Source: Pontederia crassipes
Taxonomy: Eukaryota > Streptophyta > Magnoliopsida > Commelinales > Pontederiaceae
NCBI GenBank assembly: GCA_030549335.1
Contig: CM060197.1
Coordinates: forward strand, 23,944,501-24,008,500
Direction of reading: 5' to 3'
DNA length: 64,000 bases
Shown here in pieces: positions 24,423 through 38,220 of the stretch. Each line of letters starts with the position of its first letter. The stretch's first letter is position 1. The notes beneath the pieces were generated by a model. That model worked only from the letters and a program-made list of their open reading frames with translations. It was not told where the DNA came from and made no database searches. Both the position numbers and the translations under genes were made by a program.

Positions 24423-24449
24423 GGGGGGGGGGGGGGGGGGGGGGGGGGG
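24423..24449 (+). repeat. 27-base poly-G tract
   Basis: An uninterrupted run of 27 G residues. Homopolymer G of this length is rare in nuclear DNA and can fold into G-quadruplexes. Its exact length is also the kind of value sequencing gets wrong. Confidence 0.85.
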
Positions 24450-26402
24450 AGTCCAGTCTGAGGTGGGGCATTGAATAAAGATACCTGTTTGTCTAGTATA
24501 TTCTTTCATATCTTAGTTTTTTTATTTATTTCCTCCCTTTCCTATAGATTTCTTATATTTTGATCAAATAATAGTTACTTTTGATGGATTTATTTTCAAT
24601 ATTTTAGTTGATTTTTTTCTCTCCTACGGAACACTTCAATTTTTTTTCAATCATGGTCAGTGACTCATCAGTGTTCGGAGATATTAGCACTCGACTAATT
24701 TAATGTTCGAATTTAAGTGAAAAGATAACACTTCAAATTTTGATCACACCATAAGGCGAAATATTTTTTTGGAGCGATACGGTTCTTCGCTAATTTTTTA
24801 TCCTTACGTTGATCCAAATAATCAATAAAGATAACATCTAAGTGAAAAACTTTAAAATAAAATATTATAATAATTAAAAATATAAAAAAATATGAAAGTT
24901 AATTGAAATATAAGAGTACATCACATCATCCAATATCAACATTCCGCAAATAAAAAATAATGTCGCTATAAACTAATATATGGATCTCACTCATAACTCA
25001 ATAATATAAAAGACTCAACATAATGCACATGCCACCCAAGCACAAATCGACACACAACATCAAGCATGACGCACAGATAAATCAAGTACCTACACAGATC
25101 AACATAGAGGATGAAATTCTCCTATTAGCATAAAGCTTAATATGGATTCAAATAAGTCATATAGATGATTCATACGAATAGCATGAAAGAAGCATAATAA
25201 CATATAGTTCATGAAGATCATCATATAGAATAATGTATGAAGAGTTCATTTGAAACATTTAAGAGCCAATTTATGTTAATCAGTGACAGTTAACATCTTC
25301 CATTTGGGAAGGAATCTTTGTTCCTTTTCCCATCCCTTTCATTAGAACATAATTCTTCCATTTATCTTTATACATTCTTTATATCTTTTTCTTTAGTTAG
25401 AAGAGCTCTTCATTTTTTAAAAAATATCATTGTAGAAATACAAGTGTTGAACTACCTAAACTATGACGGGCCTTTGAGAAATTAGTGCTATGACAAATTC
25501 CTCATAAAAGGGAAGGACAACCTCACACAAAGTTGATAGAATCCTCGAAGAAAGTAGAGTGCCTCACACATTTTTAAGAAGTATATCAACCTTTCACCTA
25601 AATTTACGTCTCATAAGAATCATAATTTCAATCATATTAGGCATGATCTCATCACATAATCATTATCATATCAAAAACTTATATAAAACTATTTCCTAAT
25701 CACATGAAACATACATAAAAAATTATCAAGTAAGACATGGTACACTAACTAATTAGCATCATTTGAAATCACTCAAAAATGGACAGATCTAATCATAATT
25801 TGGCATGATTCCTACCGATACTAATATGAATCCTAAGCCCAACATAGCCCTTAAAACATGCAATTCCTCCTAAAAGCTACCACATGATCTAGATATCGAA
25901 AACACATCTTTTTGATGATTTTTTTTATCAATTGCATTGCAGATCCACGCCCTAGGTTTTCCCCTCCTCTCTCATTGATCCCCCATTCATGATTTGTATC
26001 TATGGGTCTCCCCCTAGGGTTGTCTAGCCGAGTGAAGAAGGAAGCACGAAAAATAAAAATGAAGAAAAGAATGATGTGAAAAGATAAGAAGAAATAGATA
26101 TAAGTAAATGGGATTTTATGGCATCCATTTTCTAAGGGCTTCACCCTCTAGATATCAAAAGAAAGGCGGTGGAGGCGGATATAAAATTCTCTCCATTATG
26201 AAGGTGTAATAAAGGAAAACTATATCAAAATAGATCATTTTGATCTTGCTCGTTGCACTTCCGAACGTCAATTTGTGAAGCGATCGCCTAGTGGTGCAAC
26301 ATCTATTTTTGCCTATTGTTGCGATTCCAAGCATCAGTTTTATAGAACGATCGCCCATTTTGCCGAAGCAATAAAATTTTAAATTTTTATAGTGGTTGTT
26401 AC
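24450..26402. other. Degenerate LTR-like DNA
   Basis: Text such as ACTCATAACTCAATAATATA and the ending GTGGTTGTTACA at 26402 resemble long gypsy LTRs (TGTAAC...GTTACA type). Near 26245-26375 a roughly 90-bp unit is imperfectly duplicated, each copy containing a (GC)GATCGCC word. No matching left end or target duplication could be fixed. No gene is seen. Confidence 0.35.
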
Positions 26403-27298
26403 ATGTTGTCTCATCCCTGATCATAAAATTTTATTTCAAACTTTTTTATTTTATACATTCATTTTTCTTATGTTATAAATTAGACTTTATCATTTGTCGT
26501 TTCTAAAAAGATTAATGTCACTATTATCTATCATTCATCGCGTATTTTGAATCTCATTCAAACACTATACAAAATTAATAATATTTATTTATCAACCAAA
26601 CAAAAAACTACCCAAAATAAAATATCATAATCCTCTAATATGTTCTTATGCCAAACGAACAATAGATGCCTGTGAAATGCACCCCTACATCGCTCATTAA
26701 ACCCTTAATATAATATAAAAGAACTTTTTAATTTTTTTGACTAAAATAATATATCTTCAATCATAATTAGATAATCATTTTGGATCATCTCAATAAAAAA
26801 ATGATATATCTAAAATTTCAAATTATTCGACCTTTTTCCGTTGACTTTAACTCTTGCTGTGGTGCCAAGCTTCAGCAGATATGCTGAAAATCAGAAAATG
26901 ACACATCATCTATTTATTTATTTTTTTAAAAAAACTTTATTTACACATAAAATATTTCAACAAATACAATTCATTAAATATTTTTAATTTGGATGCATCC
27001 AAAATTTTCCCTACAATCACTCACATACATGCATGGCTACTTAGATGCATCTTATTTAACTTCCTCCATAACATAGTATATATAAAATTAATATTGTTTG
27101 ATAAGTTGGACGATATAACAAATGCCACATATGGCCCCACAATATTAAGTGATTTTATCTTGTGACTGATTTGAATATTAACAAATTTGAATGGTGTGCA
27201 TATTAAAGTAAAATCGGGTAATACAAATTAAACTTGAAGTTATTATAAATTATAAATTAACTTTCTATGATACTTTTTCTCATGTGACAAAGATAAAT
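26403..27298. other. AT-rich intergenic DNA
   Basis: No gene is seen. It forms the left flank of the gypsy element; the 5 bases before the LTR are TAAAT (27294-27298). Confidence 0.55.
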
Positions 27299-27813
27299 TG
27301 TAACAATAAGAAAAAGAAGAAACATAAAGTAATGGGCTCGTTTAACAGCCCATTAACATTAACTTTAATTAACCCACCCCTAAACCCTCCTTCTCACTAG
27401 CGCCGCAGGACATATCCTTTCCACCACACAAAAACACCTCAATCCCTCTCTCTTCCTCCCTTTCTCTCCTCACGTACAGCATGCATCCCTCCATGCCCCA
27501 ATGCTCCATGCACACGCCCCCTTCAAGGAACAACAACGGTGTTATTTTCTTTCCCTCTTGCTCACACCCAACCTACGTCCCTCAGACCTCTCTCGTTGCT
27601 GCTGATTTGTTGCAAGCACAGATGTCGTGGAATAGCAATGAATCGACGGGAGAATAAATCAATCGCGCTTAACAAGTGGGTGAATTGAAATCACCTTGCA
27701 TGACCCTTGAATAGATTTGATTCTGCCCTAATTGATTCTATAAAGAAGAAGATAAGAAGAAGAAGTTCTTGCTTGATTGTTTGATTTTGTTATTCTTGAT
27801 TATTTGAATTAAT

Positions 27814-30128
27814 TGTAACGCCCCGAAATTTCACCCTCATGCCACGTGGCAATTGGGTTTATTTTGGACCGTGTTACCTACAATTCACACTTCTTGGGCT
27901 TTTCATATAATGCAGAAGTGAAATAACTATTCATCTTTCTTTAACAGAGTGCGGAAGCGACTTTTCTTTCTAACTATTCTTTCCTAATAGTCCTCCAAAG
28001 ATAACTTAACTGAACTATAATATTTCTAATTGACTCAACTTCTATGTGCAAGTTTACATCACCACGAACTTCGCCGCTGCACACGCCTCCATCCTTACTT
28101 CTTACTTCAACTACCTGTGGGGTTCAAACACAGGGAAATAAAATTTTCATGAGTAATGAATACTCAGTACGCAAGATAATATAGATGGATGTGATTACTT
28201 AATAGAGGCGATTTAACTTTAACTTTTTCATACATAGACAAATAATTAGAAGAATATAATAAAAACTTCCTTTACTTATCCTTTTTCTTCTTACTTTCTT
28301 TTCTTGCTTTCTTTCTTTCTTACTTCCTTCTTTCATTCCTTTCTTTCTTTCTTTTTCCTCTTTAGTGGGTTGCACTACATCTTTTACTTTAGACACAACT
28401 TTCTAGACACATCTATATGTGTTGTCCTAGGCGAGCTCTTTAACATTTTATTATGGATTACACCATGGCACTTTCATGTATCTTAGGGTCATGGTTGATC
28501 AAGCCAAGATCACGGATGGGTACCTTAGACCCGAAAACTTTAGAGCTTTATGGCCCCAAACTTTCTTCACTTTATCTTCTTCACTTTAAACTTCACAATC
28601 AGTGCCCATGATGAATCCCGTGTTACAACTTTTATCTCCTTACCTAGTTAACTATCTTTGAGGCTTCAGTTTAATCAAATCAATGACAAGAGCAAAGAGG
28701 CCATTTAACATCAAATCAAAATATGAAATCAAACTTTCTTAACATCTATAATAACTCGGGCTGGGCAAACAAAAACCCGAGCCGGATCATCACGGTCGAA
28801 TGACGACGCAATGCCCGAACATCTCTCTTCCTATTCTACTTCGAAACCCGAGTCCGATTGAAGTCCGATGCGGGCCAGGTCGAAATCTGAAACATTAATT
28901 CCTAACCTGAAAAGAAACTCGGGCCGAGTTATATGAAATCTATTTCTGAATCTGGGTCGGATTCAGAGTTACGAAGATGGTCTGAAAACATCGGCAAACC
29001 CAAGTCGGGTTTGGGACAACTCGAGCCGGGCTCTGCCAAAGCAAAATTCAGGTGGTTTTTCATCAACTTTGGCCAAGATTTCGGATACCTAAACAACATG
29101 ATCTTGACAAACTATCTTATGGAACTTATTCATGAATCATAGGAGAACATAAATCATATCTTAATCTATCTTTAACTTCATTATTCTATTAAGAAAATGC
29201 ATCCAAAGTTGAACCTGAAATATGTACGTACCTTCACTGTTTGAGACTATCTGAAACTCGAGACTTGAGACGCGTTTTCCAATGAGATCCGATAACAACT
29301 AACCACGAGGTCGGCGTCCTTGGGCAGAGGATAGTTCCGAGATTTGATGTCTGGTCGGAACTCCCACGCACACACACCGAAGAAGAAGAAGAAAACGTGG
29401 CACAAAGGTGGAGGAAAAACTCAAGTAGAGAAGAAAGAAATATGTGTTGGAGGAGACCCTTTGGGTCCTATTTATAGGGTAGAGTCACCAAGTGCAAATA
29501 TAATTAGAACTCCAATCCATATTTGTTATCCATAATTTATCTATTATTTTTCACAAATTTCCAGATTTAAATAATCAATTAATAATACTATTTCTTGATT
29601 TTCAGATATTTTTATCCTTAAAACTCCTAATTTCAACCTCTTTAGAAGTCCTAATTCAATCCTTCAACAAACTTTATCACTAATCCTATTTTAACTATCT
29701 TTTCTTTATTTTATTTCTCTTAAATATATTTATTCATGAATTTCAGAATTAAATAAAATAATTATTAATCTTATCTTTTAATTTTCGGTTTTTATGTTCT
29801 AACTAACATAAAACTCTTATCTTAACTCTCATTAGGACTCTCTTTTATCCTAAACTTCTAGTTAGATTCAAATTAAATTTTGAATCCTTAATCTCATTAT
29901 AACTTCAACTCCTAATCTAATTAGAATCCACTTTCCCTACCTCTTATCTAATAAGACTTTCATTCATATTCAAACTTTTCTTATCTTATCTTATCTTCTT
30001 CTTTTATCCATCCTCTAAATATATTTCTAATTCTTTTCAAACTTTATCTTTCTTTAATAAATCTTAAAAATTGGATTTATTTAATTACGAAAATTAATTC
30101 TTAATTTGAAAAAAGCCGGGGTGTTACA
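27814..30128 (+). mobile_element. Nested solo LTR (2.3 kb)
   Basis: This 2,315-bp LTR starts TGTAACGCCCCG and ends CGGGGTGTTACA, which are inverted near-copies. It has a perfect TTAAT duplication at 27809-27813 and 30129-30133. The right LTR of the host gypsy element still has the empty site (GAATTAATTGCATGTG), which proves the insertion. A TATA-like CTATTTATAGGG lies at about 29470. The ORFs inside (28199-29535) are not genes. Confidence 0.93.
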
Positions 30129-30261
30129 TTAATTGTATATGTGTTTTGATTCTTGTGATCATTGTGTTACTGATTGATTGATTATTAGGAAATAGGGATT
30201 AGTTTAGGATTTAATTATGTTAGGATTTTTAGAGAATTATCGTGTATGAAATCCATCAGAA

Positions 30262-30552
30262 CACCGATCGGTCGACCGGTCCTCTTCCTTTGTGAATCAA
30301 CCGGTCGACCGATTTACCGATCCCATAACTGATTTCATTATATATCGACCGATCCTCCTATCTTATGACCTAACCGGTCGACCGATCCTTGAACCTCACC
30401 AGCCGACCGATCGACCGTTCAATAGAACGGATCGATAGATCCGTCGATTCTACTGCCCGATTTATTGAACTCACCGGCCGATCGATCTAAGCAGACCGGC
30501 CGATCGACTCTGAGCTCACCGGTCGACCGATCCCCAGAACCGGTCGACTAAT
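30262..30552. repeat. CGACCGGTCGA palindrome cluster (gypsy 5' LTR)
   Basis: About 290 bp holds more than ten GGTCGACCG(A/G)TC-type words, many of them palindromic (ACCGGTCGACCGAT, CCGGTCGACCG). They are spaced 15-40 bp apart in otherwise AT-rich text. The same block is in the other LTR at 38798-39012. Confidence 0.85.
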
Positions 30553-31505
30553 TTCTAGTGATTCTTTTTCTTACATGTTTATTAACCAATTCTTGATCCT
30601 GATTTGTATGTTGCCTATTCCTATCATAAGGATGACTGAATTAATGCTATCTGATTTGTCCATAGTCCACCCTTGATTAAGGATATAAACTCTTAAGATG
30701 ATTTACCCTGCTATTGATTCTTTTCATTCTCTATCTTGATGGATTGCCAGTCCAAGCCAAGTATTTCACGATAATGATCGCTCTCTTGGTCATGATTTGA
30801 TCACTCATTAGTCTGCACAAGGCTGTATTGTTTGCTCGGCATACCCCAAGAATTAAAGGCACCTAAGGTCACCATGATTTCTAAGCATGAAACAAGATTA
30901 ACAAGTATGAACAAGACAAGCAAGCATGAATGTTAAGTCAAGTTATCAGTATTCTCATGTCATGATTATAAGATTTTCAGCATCATTTGAATCCTATTGC
31001 TTTATGTTATCGATTTATATCTCTTATGATTATATATGATGCTCTCATGTTATCCCTTCTATTCAAGATAAGTATTTTACCTTACCACTGATTTTCTCTA
31101 TTCATGTTATGCATTGTATATCATGTGGTTCCCCATTAGGCTGTAAAGCTTACAGGAGGACCTCCTCCCCTGATTTCCACAAGGTCAGGTCAGTGACGAG
31201 GTGGAGTGGGTGTGTTGCGACAAGGCTCTGGCAACAAGAAAGCACATGAACTACAGGGCTGATTAGATTTCTTATCCTTCTGCATTTATAGATTCATGAT
31301 GTAGAACTTTATTTTTATTCCTTAGAGATGATATAGCCACTTTTTAGTTATCTTTTTCCTTATTTCCCTATTTATTCTTTCATCCGCTGACGTATCTTAG
31401 TTTTTTGACTGAGATATGGTCAACATGATGGTCAAAATGCGATCGTAGCATCTCTAGGTTAGTCTTCGCTACGTGACGGGGGTCGATTTGGGGGCGTTAC
31501 ATTTA

Positions 31506-31518
31506 TGGTAACAGAGCC
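31506..31518 (+). other. Primer-binding site of the gypsy element
   Basis: TGGTAACAGAGCC lies four bases after the LTR end. It differs from the canonical Met-tRNA site TGGTATCAGAGCC at one base. Confidence 0.85.
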
Positions 31519-32867
31519 TAAAATCAGGACTCTCTTGACGTCCTATTGTATAAGATAGTATGGTAATGGTCCATGTGCTTTCGTCGAGCAGTCGTCACAT
31601 TCTCTACCGTAAGGTACAAGTAAGATCTTTCTTGCTTCGTGTTATTCTTTATTGATGTATTGATATATATTTCATATGAGTGGTTGATTCCTAAGGAGGT
31701 TATTTTGTATGGTAGGAATCAACCTAAGTGTTATTAGTGATTAAACAAAAAGGGTCATAAATGTTACGAACAAATTTGGAAAAGAATAAGTAACAAGCAT
31801 GTGGATAAGATGAAGAATGAGTCTTACAGATATTTAAAGAATAAAATATAAGAAATTATTTTGTTTCTTATAATTCATGTTTCCACCTCTTTCATGATCG
31901 CCCTATTCATGGACTTCTTCTGCTGACTGTAGCAGTATGAAAAGAAAAATGAGTAGGCATATCAGTTGCAAAGAGATGTAGATTGAAGAAAGAAACGAGG
32001 GAACTATAAGAGTAATTAAAGGATTCGACTCACACAACACGTAGGTGTGAGATAATTTCAAATAGTAGAAGTGAAACCAAGCATGTCTAAGTTATGTTTA
32101 TCATTATGACTTATGTGATTCCATTGGTCTATCAATATAAGTGTTTAATAAATTATCTTATACGTTTATATTGATAAGTATGAATCCATAAAGCTCGTTG
32201 TGCCTTAGACTTCATATGCCACCCCTATATTATGTTGATAAAGGTCCTAAGCAAATCTAAACTCGTTATACAAAATTCTTAGTTGAACTACCTTATGGGG
32301 AAAAAGAAGAATCAAAATTATTAATTATGTTCAAGTTATGTAATATCCGTGTACAAGAGTTTTAAGAATTAGTGAGCTTCCCAAGAATTATGTATAAGGT
32401 GTGGATGGACAAATATAGAAGCTTAAAGGGTTCAGAAGTCCCACTGGTTTGAATAAAAGAAGAAATTCCAATAAGTAAGTGACTGTCTGAGTTAATCGAA
32501 CATTTAGATCTAGCATATTCATACACATATGTACATATAACATAGTATACTTATAAATATATAACGATAAATAAATAAATAGCTAGATTTAATTAACTTA
32601 GTTTAGTATATAGTAGACTTGAAATTTTATTAATATGAAATATATTTTTATATAGCCATTATTATATAATGAATTCTCTATCATCGCAGTGTAAATATAT
32701 ATTTCCAAGATAGATTAATATGGTTGATACAAGAAAAATAAAAGAATTATATAAGAACATGCAATGCATGAAAGGATTAAATGAATGGGAGAAATTTTGA
32801 AGAAGTCTCTTAACCGAGATATGCTTAAGGAAGATAGGAGCCCCAACCATTAAGTATTAAAATATAA

Positions 32868-32910
<43 letters not shown>

Positions 32911-33292
32911 CAAGTGATCAAATTTTAGAAAGTATGGGGGCTAAGGTAATGTATGAGGAATTTTATAAGACCCCTGTAAAGTTACTGGAGAAGTAAGTTA
33001 TGCATCTGAGAATGATGATTATGAAGTAAACTATAAAATTTTAATTGAATTATATTGACTATAGATATATTTATTAGTTTTCATAATAAGGTCCAAATCG
33101 TATAGGGTAATTAATCATATAATCATGATTGATAGTTCAAGAGGGAAAATAAAAACCTATATATGTTTAGATAATGGGTTAAGAAAGCCATCAGATGATA
33201 CATAAAATGTCCTCTAAGATGAAAGATATAAGATGTAGAACGTTCTCTATGATGCCTCAACGTCAATATAATAAAAAATGTTCAGGATTTTA
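31519..33292 (+). pseudogene. Decayed gypsy interior, left part
   Basis: This should hold gag and the start of pol, but no zinc knuckle, protease or RT motif can be read and no ORF exceeds about 60 codons. AT microsatellite text lies at 32881-32908. The sequence has clearly decayed and is partly deleted. Confidence 0.5.
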
Positions 33293-35884
33293 TGTAGCGC
33301 CCCGAGACCCACGTGACATTCACGTGCCCAGAGTCGCCCTAGAGGCACTACTCAATCTTTTATAAAATATTTTTTTACGGAATAGAAACAATAAATGCGG
33401 AAGACTTTTTCGATAATAATAACTAATAATCCATAATATTCAAAATAAATAAAATATCAATAAGTCTACAATTCTAATAAATGCGAAAATAATAAAATCT
33501 AGATCACTCGATCTAGAATATGTGCAACATCTGTCTGTCACTGAGCATAACCATCTAAAACATCATCCTCTATCAAAGCTCTCTCACCCGCAAGGATCCA
33601 GGTACAGGAAAATATCCATGAGTATAAAAATACTCAGTACGTAGGGTCTACTAAATAATCAACATGCTCAATCGAAAATAAGATATGATCAATGATGAGT
33701 CAATTGAGCAATTAATGTAATAATCAACTAACAATATATCGATTGATCAATATGAATAACTATATCAGGCTATGGTCGAAAGACCAATCAATAACGATAA
33801 TAATTAATAATTGCCTGGTCAATATGACATTATCCAATTAACAATAGAGTATGGAATCAATGATTCAATTTAACAATAGATCAATAAAGTCATAGATCAA
33901 TAGGAAGAATAAGGAAAATGTCAAATGACTGATCAATATCGATTTAATAATTAACAATATTAATGATGCAAGATCACCATGACACTATTCAATTTAACAA
34001 TTTTTAATTCAATATCAATGATCATTGGTCAATAACAATTCGATTGGATTTGATGGGCGGAGGCAATGTCAATCAACGCCAGTATCCAAATGACCATGAT
34101 TTATTCAATTCAATTCGATTTCAATTTCAATTCAATTCAATTCAATTCAATTCGATTCGATTTCAATTCAATTCAATTTACAATGTTCGGAGTTATCCAA
34201 TTCAATGAGGAGCGCTCAGTCAATTAAGGAAAACTCAATGTCTCTTTCATGTAGGACAGTGGGGATCAGTGCCACGGTAAGTCATCCAATAATATAGCGC
34301 TAACAATTATTCATGAATGGCAGGGGACCATGACCAAACACATGACAGCCATTGCTTTTCTAAAGGATGATGACGTCTCAAACCTTTAGGTCCACTATCT
34401 GCCCCATTCAATTCAATTCAATTCAATAATAATATGGCCCGGGGGCTTGGAGACAATCAAAGAACATGAAGATCCAATAGCTTTAAGCTTTTATCTTGTT
34501 TACGTAGGATGTCTATCTTTTAGCAATTTAATTAAGTGAAACAAGACCCAATCAGAAATGCTACTATATTAGTATCATAATCAATGATCAAATTGGATAC
34601 GATAACAAAATATGATCAAATATGATGACGATATGATTTGATATGACGATTATATATGAGAAGAATATAATCAAGAATGATAATAATATGATTAGCACAA
34701 TCAATAATAATACAACCTATAAATTATATTAAAATAATAACAATAAAAAAATATTATTGACTAATAAATAAAATGCTAATGCAACTCTCGGTATTTTTTT
34801 TCTTTTCTGATCAAGAAATTCAATCAAACTAATTCTTCCCTCTTATATAAGCCAAAGCCTAAACTTTCTTTTTCATATTTTTATTCTATAAATATTCTTT
34901 TTATTCTACTTGATTTCTTTCCTGCATAAAGATCTAATTATTCTTTTTATCTTTTCCTCTCCTATTCATGTAGCCCTTTTTTTTTTCTTTGCCATATCTC
35001 TTTCTCTCTCTTCATGACCTGGGCAAAACATTTCTCTTTCATCTTTCTCTCTCCTTTTTTTTTACGCCTTGATGTTATCCTCTTAATTTTCTTTCTCTCT
35101 CACCGCCTCTCTCGGTTTCTATTTGAGAGGAAGCTATTTGATTTTTTTCTTTTTCTTCTTGGGGCGCAAAATATTAATCATCTTCCTCACGTATTACATT
35201 TTCTTTTCTCTCTCCAATCCTCTTCCCTCACGTAGCCCCTTTTCTCTTTCTAAGTTGATTGCATTTTTTTCATTACCTCACGCCATTACCTCTCCAAATC
35301 ATCTGACAGAAACATTTATTTATTTATTTATTTTCTTGATGTTCCGATAATTGGAAACGTCGATTCTTCTTTTGTGGGAAAGCATTCTGTTTTTTTTCTC
35401 TATCTCTATTGGTATTTTCTTCAGCCGATAATAATAGTACACGAGAAACAAGAATCAATTATTAAATAATTCTACGGATTCCCCTTACGTACCTCATTTC
35501 ACACCTAGACCTTCGACACCGAATCACGCCTTGTCGCCATCTGGACGTCATGCCTCTATCACCGGACATCGAGAACCAAAGAGGAGGAAACTCCTTTGAC
35601 GGTCGGCCCTAAAGATTTATTTATAGAGCTCTAGATACTCGATTTCCAATCCATCTATAACTTCCAATCTCAATCTCTTTTAACAACTCTAATTTATTTT
35701 AGTAATTAAATAATTTCGAATTTAATTAAATATCCCATAATACAATTTTATCCTTAATTAAACCCATCCCCTATTTTTCTTTATTTTCGGAATTATTTAT
35801 AATAATAATATTAATGGTCATATTTTTCAAAATAAAATTAATAAAATATTATTTTCTCAACTCTCAAAAATCGGGATCGTTACA
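33293..35884 (+). mobile_element. Nested solo LTR (2.6 kb)
   Basis: This 2,592-bp LTR starts TGTAGCGCCCCGAG and ends CGGGATCGTTACA. It has a perfect TTTTA duplication at 33288-33292 and 35885-35889. It shares landmarks with the solo LTR at 27814-30128: a GCGGAAG block near the start, CATGAGTA...ATACTCAGTACG, and a TATTTATAG box about 280 bp before... the region near 35617. It therefore belongs to a related family. Polypyrimidine text at 34970-35320 gives spurious ORFs. Confidence 0.92.
34102..34179 (+). repeat. ATTCA pentanucleotide array
   Basis: About 15 units of TTCAA with a few TTCGA/TTTCAA variants, inside the nested solo LTR. A shorter run recurs near 34408-34424. Confidence 0.8.
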
Positions 35885-35889
35885 TTTTA

Positions 35890-36402
35890 TCTTGATCAAG
35901 TGGATCACTCATAATTTGATCATAAGTCTTATATTTGGATTGGCTTTCTTTTCCAACTTTAAGATTATCCCGAGCCTCTCCCATGTGCTACAAGATATCG
36001 TTAATGCAAAGGTCAATGAAATGAAGTGCCAAGAAGAAAGATGATTGTCTGTCTTCTATTTTACTGATTGCTTTGTTTTTTTCTGTTTTGTTGTTTGAAT
36101 TCATTCTATGTGTTCACTTGCATTCATGATGTTTGACTAAGGACTTAGGTTAGGTAGTGTGCATAAATTATTTTGTTCATTATGGATCGGATCTTATTAT
36201 ATGTTCATCGATCATAGACTCCTCATCGAAATTACCATTCAATCTTATCATTAATTTAGAGCGCTTTACAGTCTGCTATGCCTATTATATTGATTCATCT
36301 TTCTATACATGGAGTAAAAGATACTCAACTCCAAAAGGAAAGAACTTGTCATGGTAATATGTAATCACTAGCCTTCTATGAAGTTATATGACATGATATT
36401 GT

Positions 36403-36442
<40 letters not shown>

Positions 36443-37957
36443 CGAAAGACAATGCAAGGTGAAGCAAGAAGTTAAAGTTGAAAGCATCTCTCATAATCAA
36501 AATATCGAACTAAGTAGTGACACAATGGATCGAGATATAGGAAGAATATTGAATGGCATTGCTTAATGAACCACCTTATTCTAAGGGCATAGATTGTCGA
36601 GAACGATCCATCCTCAATTGATTTATAGGACTCTTGATTGATCCCAAATATAGTTATCTCATTTGACAATTATTTATTTTTATACTTTGTTTAATCCCTC
36701 AAGATGTCTGATTTAAGATGAAGATCAAGTGACCATATCTCTAAATGACTGTCATCACACTATATCACAAGAACATCGACACTAAACGATGTTAAACATT
36801 GAATCCACGTGATCTGCTGACACAAGGTCCTAAACTCTCATGAAGATCAAATGTATATCATCGAATCAATATCTATCTTATGATGTAATGAATTCTAAGA
36901 GCTTACAAAATTATGAAAATTTTAATAAAGTTTTTTGTCAATTCTAATGTTAAACGATTTAGAAATATAAAGATTCCATGAGAAAGGATAGAATGTTGAA
37001 AAGTGTAATAAATGGTAAGGACGATGACCCAAGATAATGTCGGAGTGCGATCAATAAATTATATCTAATTATAATTATAATAGGTTGTGGATAGGTCAAA
37101 ATATGAAGATAAGGAAATGATAGTGAGTATATGTGATGTTGAAAATTATAAGTGAATGTAATTTAAGAAGTGCTTGACCGTTAAGTTCAGATATATTAAT
37201 GTGATTGAAAATAATGATAAGCATGTTCACTAACACTCCTTTTAAGGAGGTTATTGACCCAAACAATTATAATAATATATGCTGAAATTTTGGGTAGATA
37301 AGGGAACTATCCAGACGTTAGGACACATGCTGAGTGCATGGACACTTGATTGGCACGGTAGCTGGAACGATCATTTACATTTAATCAAAATTACTTATGA
37401 TAACAATCACCATTCAATTAGTTTAAGACACAGTACAATTGTACTAGCATCCTTACTGTTCACCCACTCAATATGGTAAATAAGGCAAAGAGAATATTAT
37501 GAGTATAGAGGGTATTTTAAGAAGGTTTAAACTGAAAGTTTCCTATATGAAAGAGACGATGCATATAAGTAAGCAAGAAGCAATCGGTCCTCACTATGAT
37601 TGGCTATTTAAATATTAAAGTTTGTCGACAAGGTTGTTTATAGGCTGACACTACCCTCTCTTGTGGAGGAGTGCATTAAGTATTTTATGTGTTATTGCTC
37701 AAGAAGTACAAGCATGATAACGCTAACATCATTTGAATTTAAGGGGCTTAATCTAGCTGCAGACCTCACCTTTGCCAAGTGTCCGACTCATATTATGGAA
37801 CACAATATACAACGCCGAAAGATTAAGCATGTACCCATGGTACAAGTAGCCTCGCGTTCCACTACGACGAAGAGGTAACATGGAAGCTCGAGTATATGCT
37901 AAGAGTTTTCGCACCTTTTCAGTAAGTCCTCCACATCGTGCAAAAATCGAGGACGGA
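35890..37957 (+). pseudogene. Gypsy integrase and C-terminal remnant
   Basis: Only the end of pol can be recognised. At 37279-37420 the frame reads GTIQTLGHMLSAW and DWHGSWNDHLHLI, matching the C-terminal integrase core of gypsy elements (QTLEDMLRAC...WDDHLPL type). From 37630 to 37900 decayed text (VYRLTLPSL, and later IMEHNIQRRKIKHVPMVQV) matches the stretch before the end of Del/Tekay polyproteins. Frames shift and stops are frequent. A (TA)n run lies at 36407-36441. No intact catalytic residues are readable. Confidence 0.75.
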
Positions 37958-37979
37958 TTTTCTTTTAAGGAGGTTATAA
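37958..37979 (+). other. Polypurine tract of the gypsy element
   Basis: TTCTTTTAAGGAGGTTATAA directly precedes the right LTR, as in Del/Tekay-type elements. It primes plus-strand DNA synthesis. Confidence 0.8.
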
Positions 37980-38220
37980 TGTAACAACCAAAAAATAAGA
38001 AGAAACATAAAGTAATAGGCTCGTTTAACAGCCCATTAACAATAGCTTTAATTAACCCACCCCTAAACCATCATTCTCACTAGCGCCGCATGACATATCC
38101 TTTCCCCCACACAAAAGCACCTTAATCCCTCTCTCTTCCTCCCTTTCTCTCCTCACGTACAGCATGCATCCCTCCATGCCCTAATGCTCCATGCACACGC
38201 CCCCTTCAAGGAACAACAAA

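Larger units (their letters stand above)
27299..31501 (+). repeat. 5' LTR of the gypsy element
   Basis: It begins TGTAACAATAAG and ends GGGGGCGTTACA. Without the 2,320 bp added by the nested solo LTR and its duplication it is about 1,883 bp, matching the right LTR. It carries one copy of the 82-bp segment that is triplicated in the right LTR, and a CGACCGGTCGA-type palindrome cluster. Confidence 0.88.

Noticed and set aside
24252..24509. Poly-Pro/poly-Gly ORFs
   Set aside because: Artefacts of the 27-base G run; the frame depends on its exact length.
35014..35350. Phe/Leu/Ser-rich ORFs as membrane proteins
   Set aside because: They arise from a polypyrimidine stretch inside a nested solo LTR.
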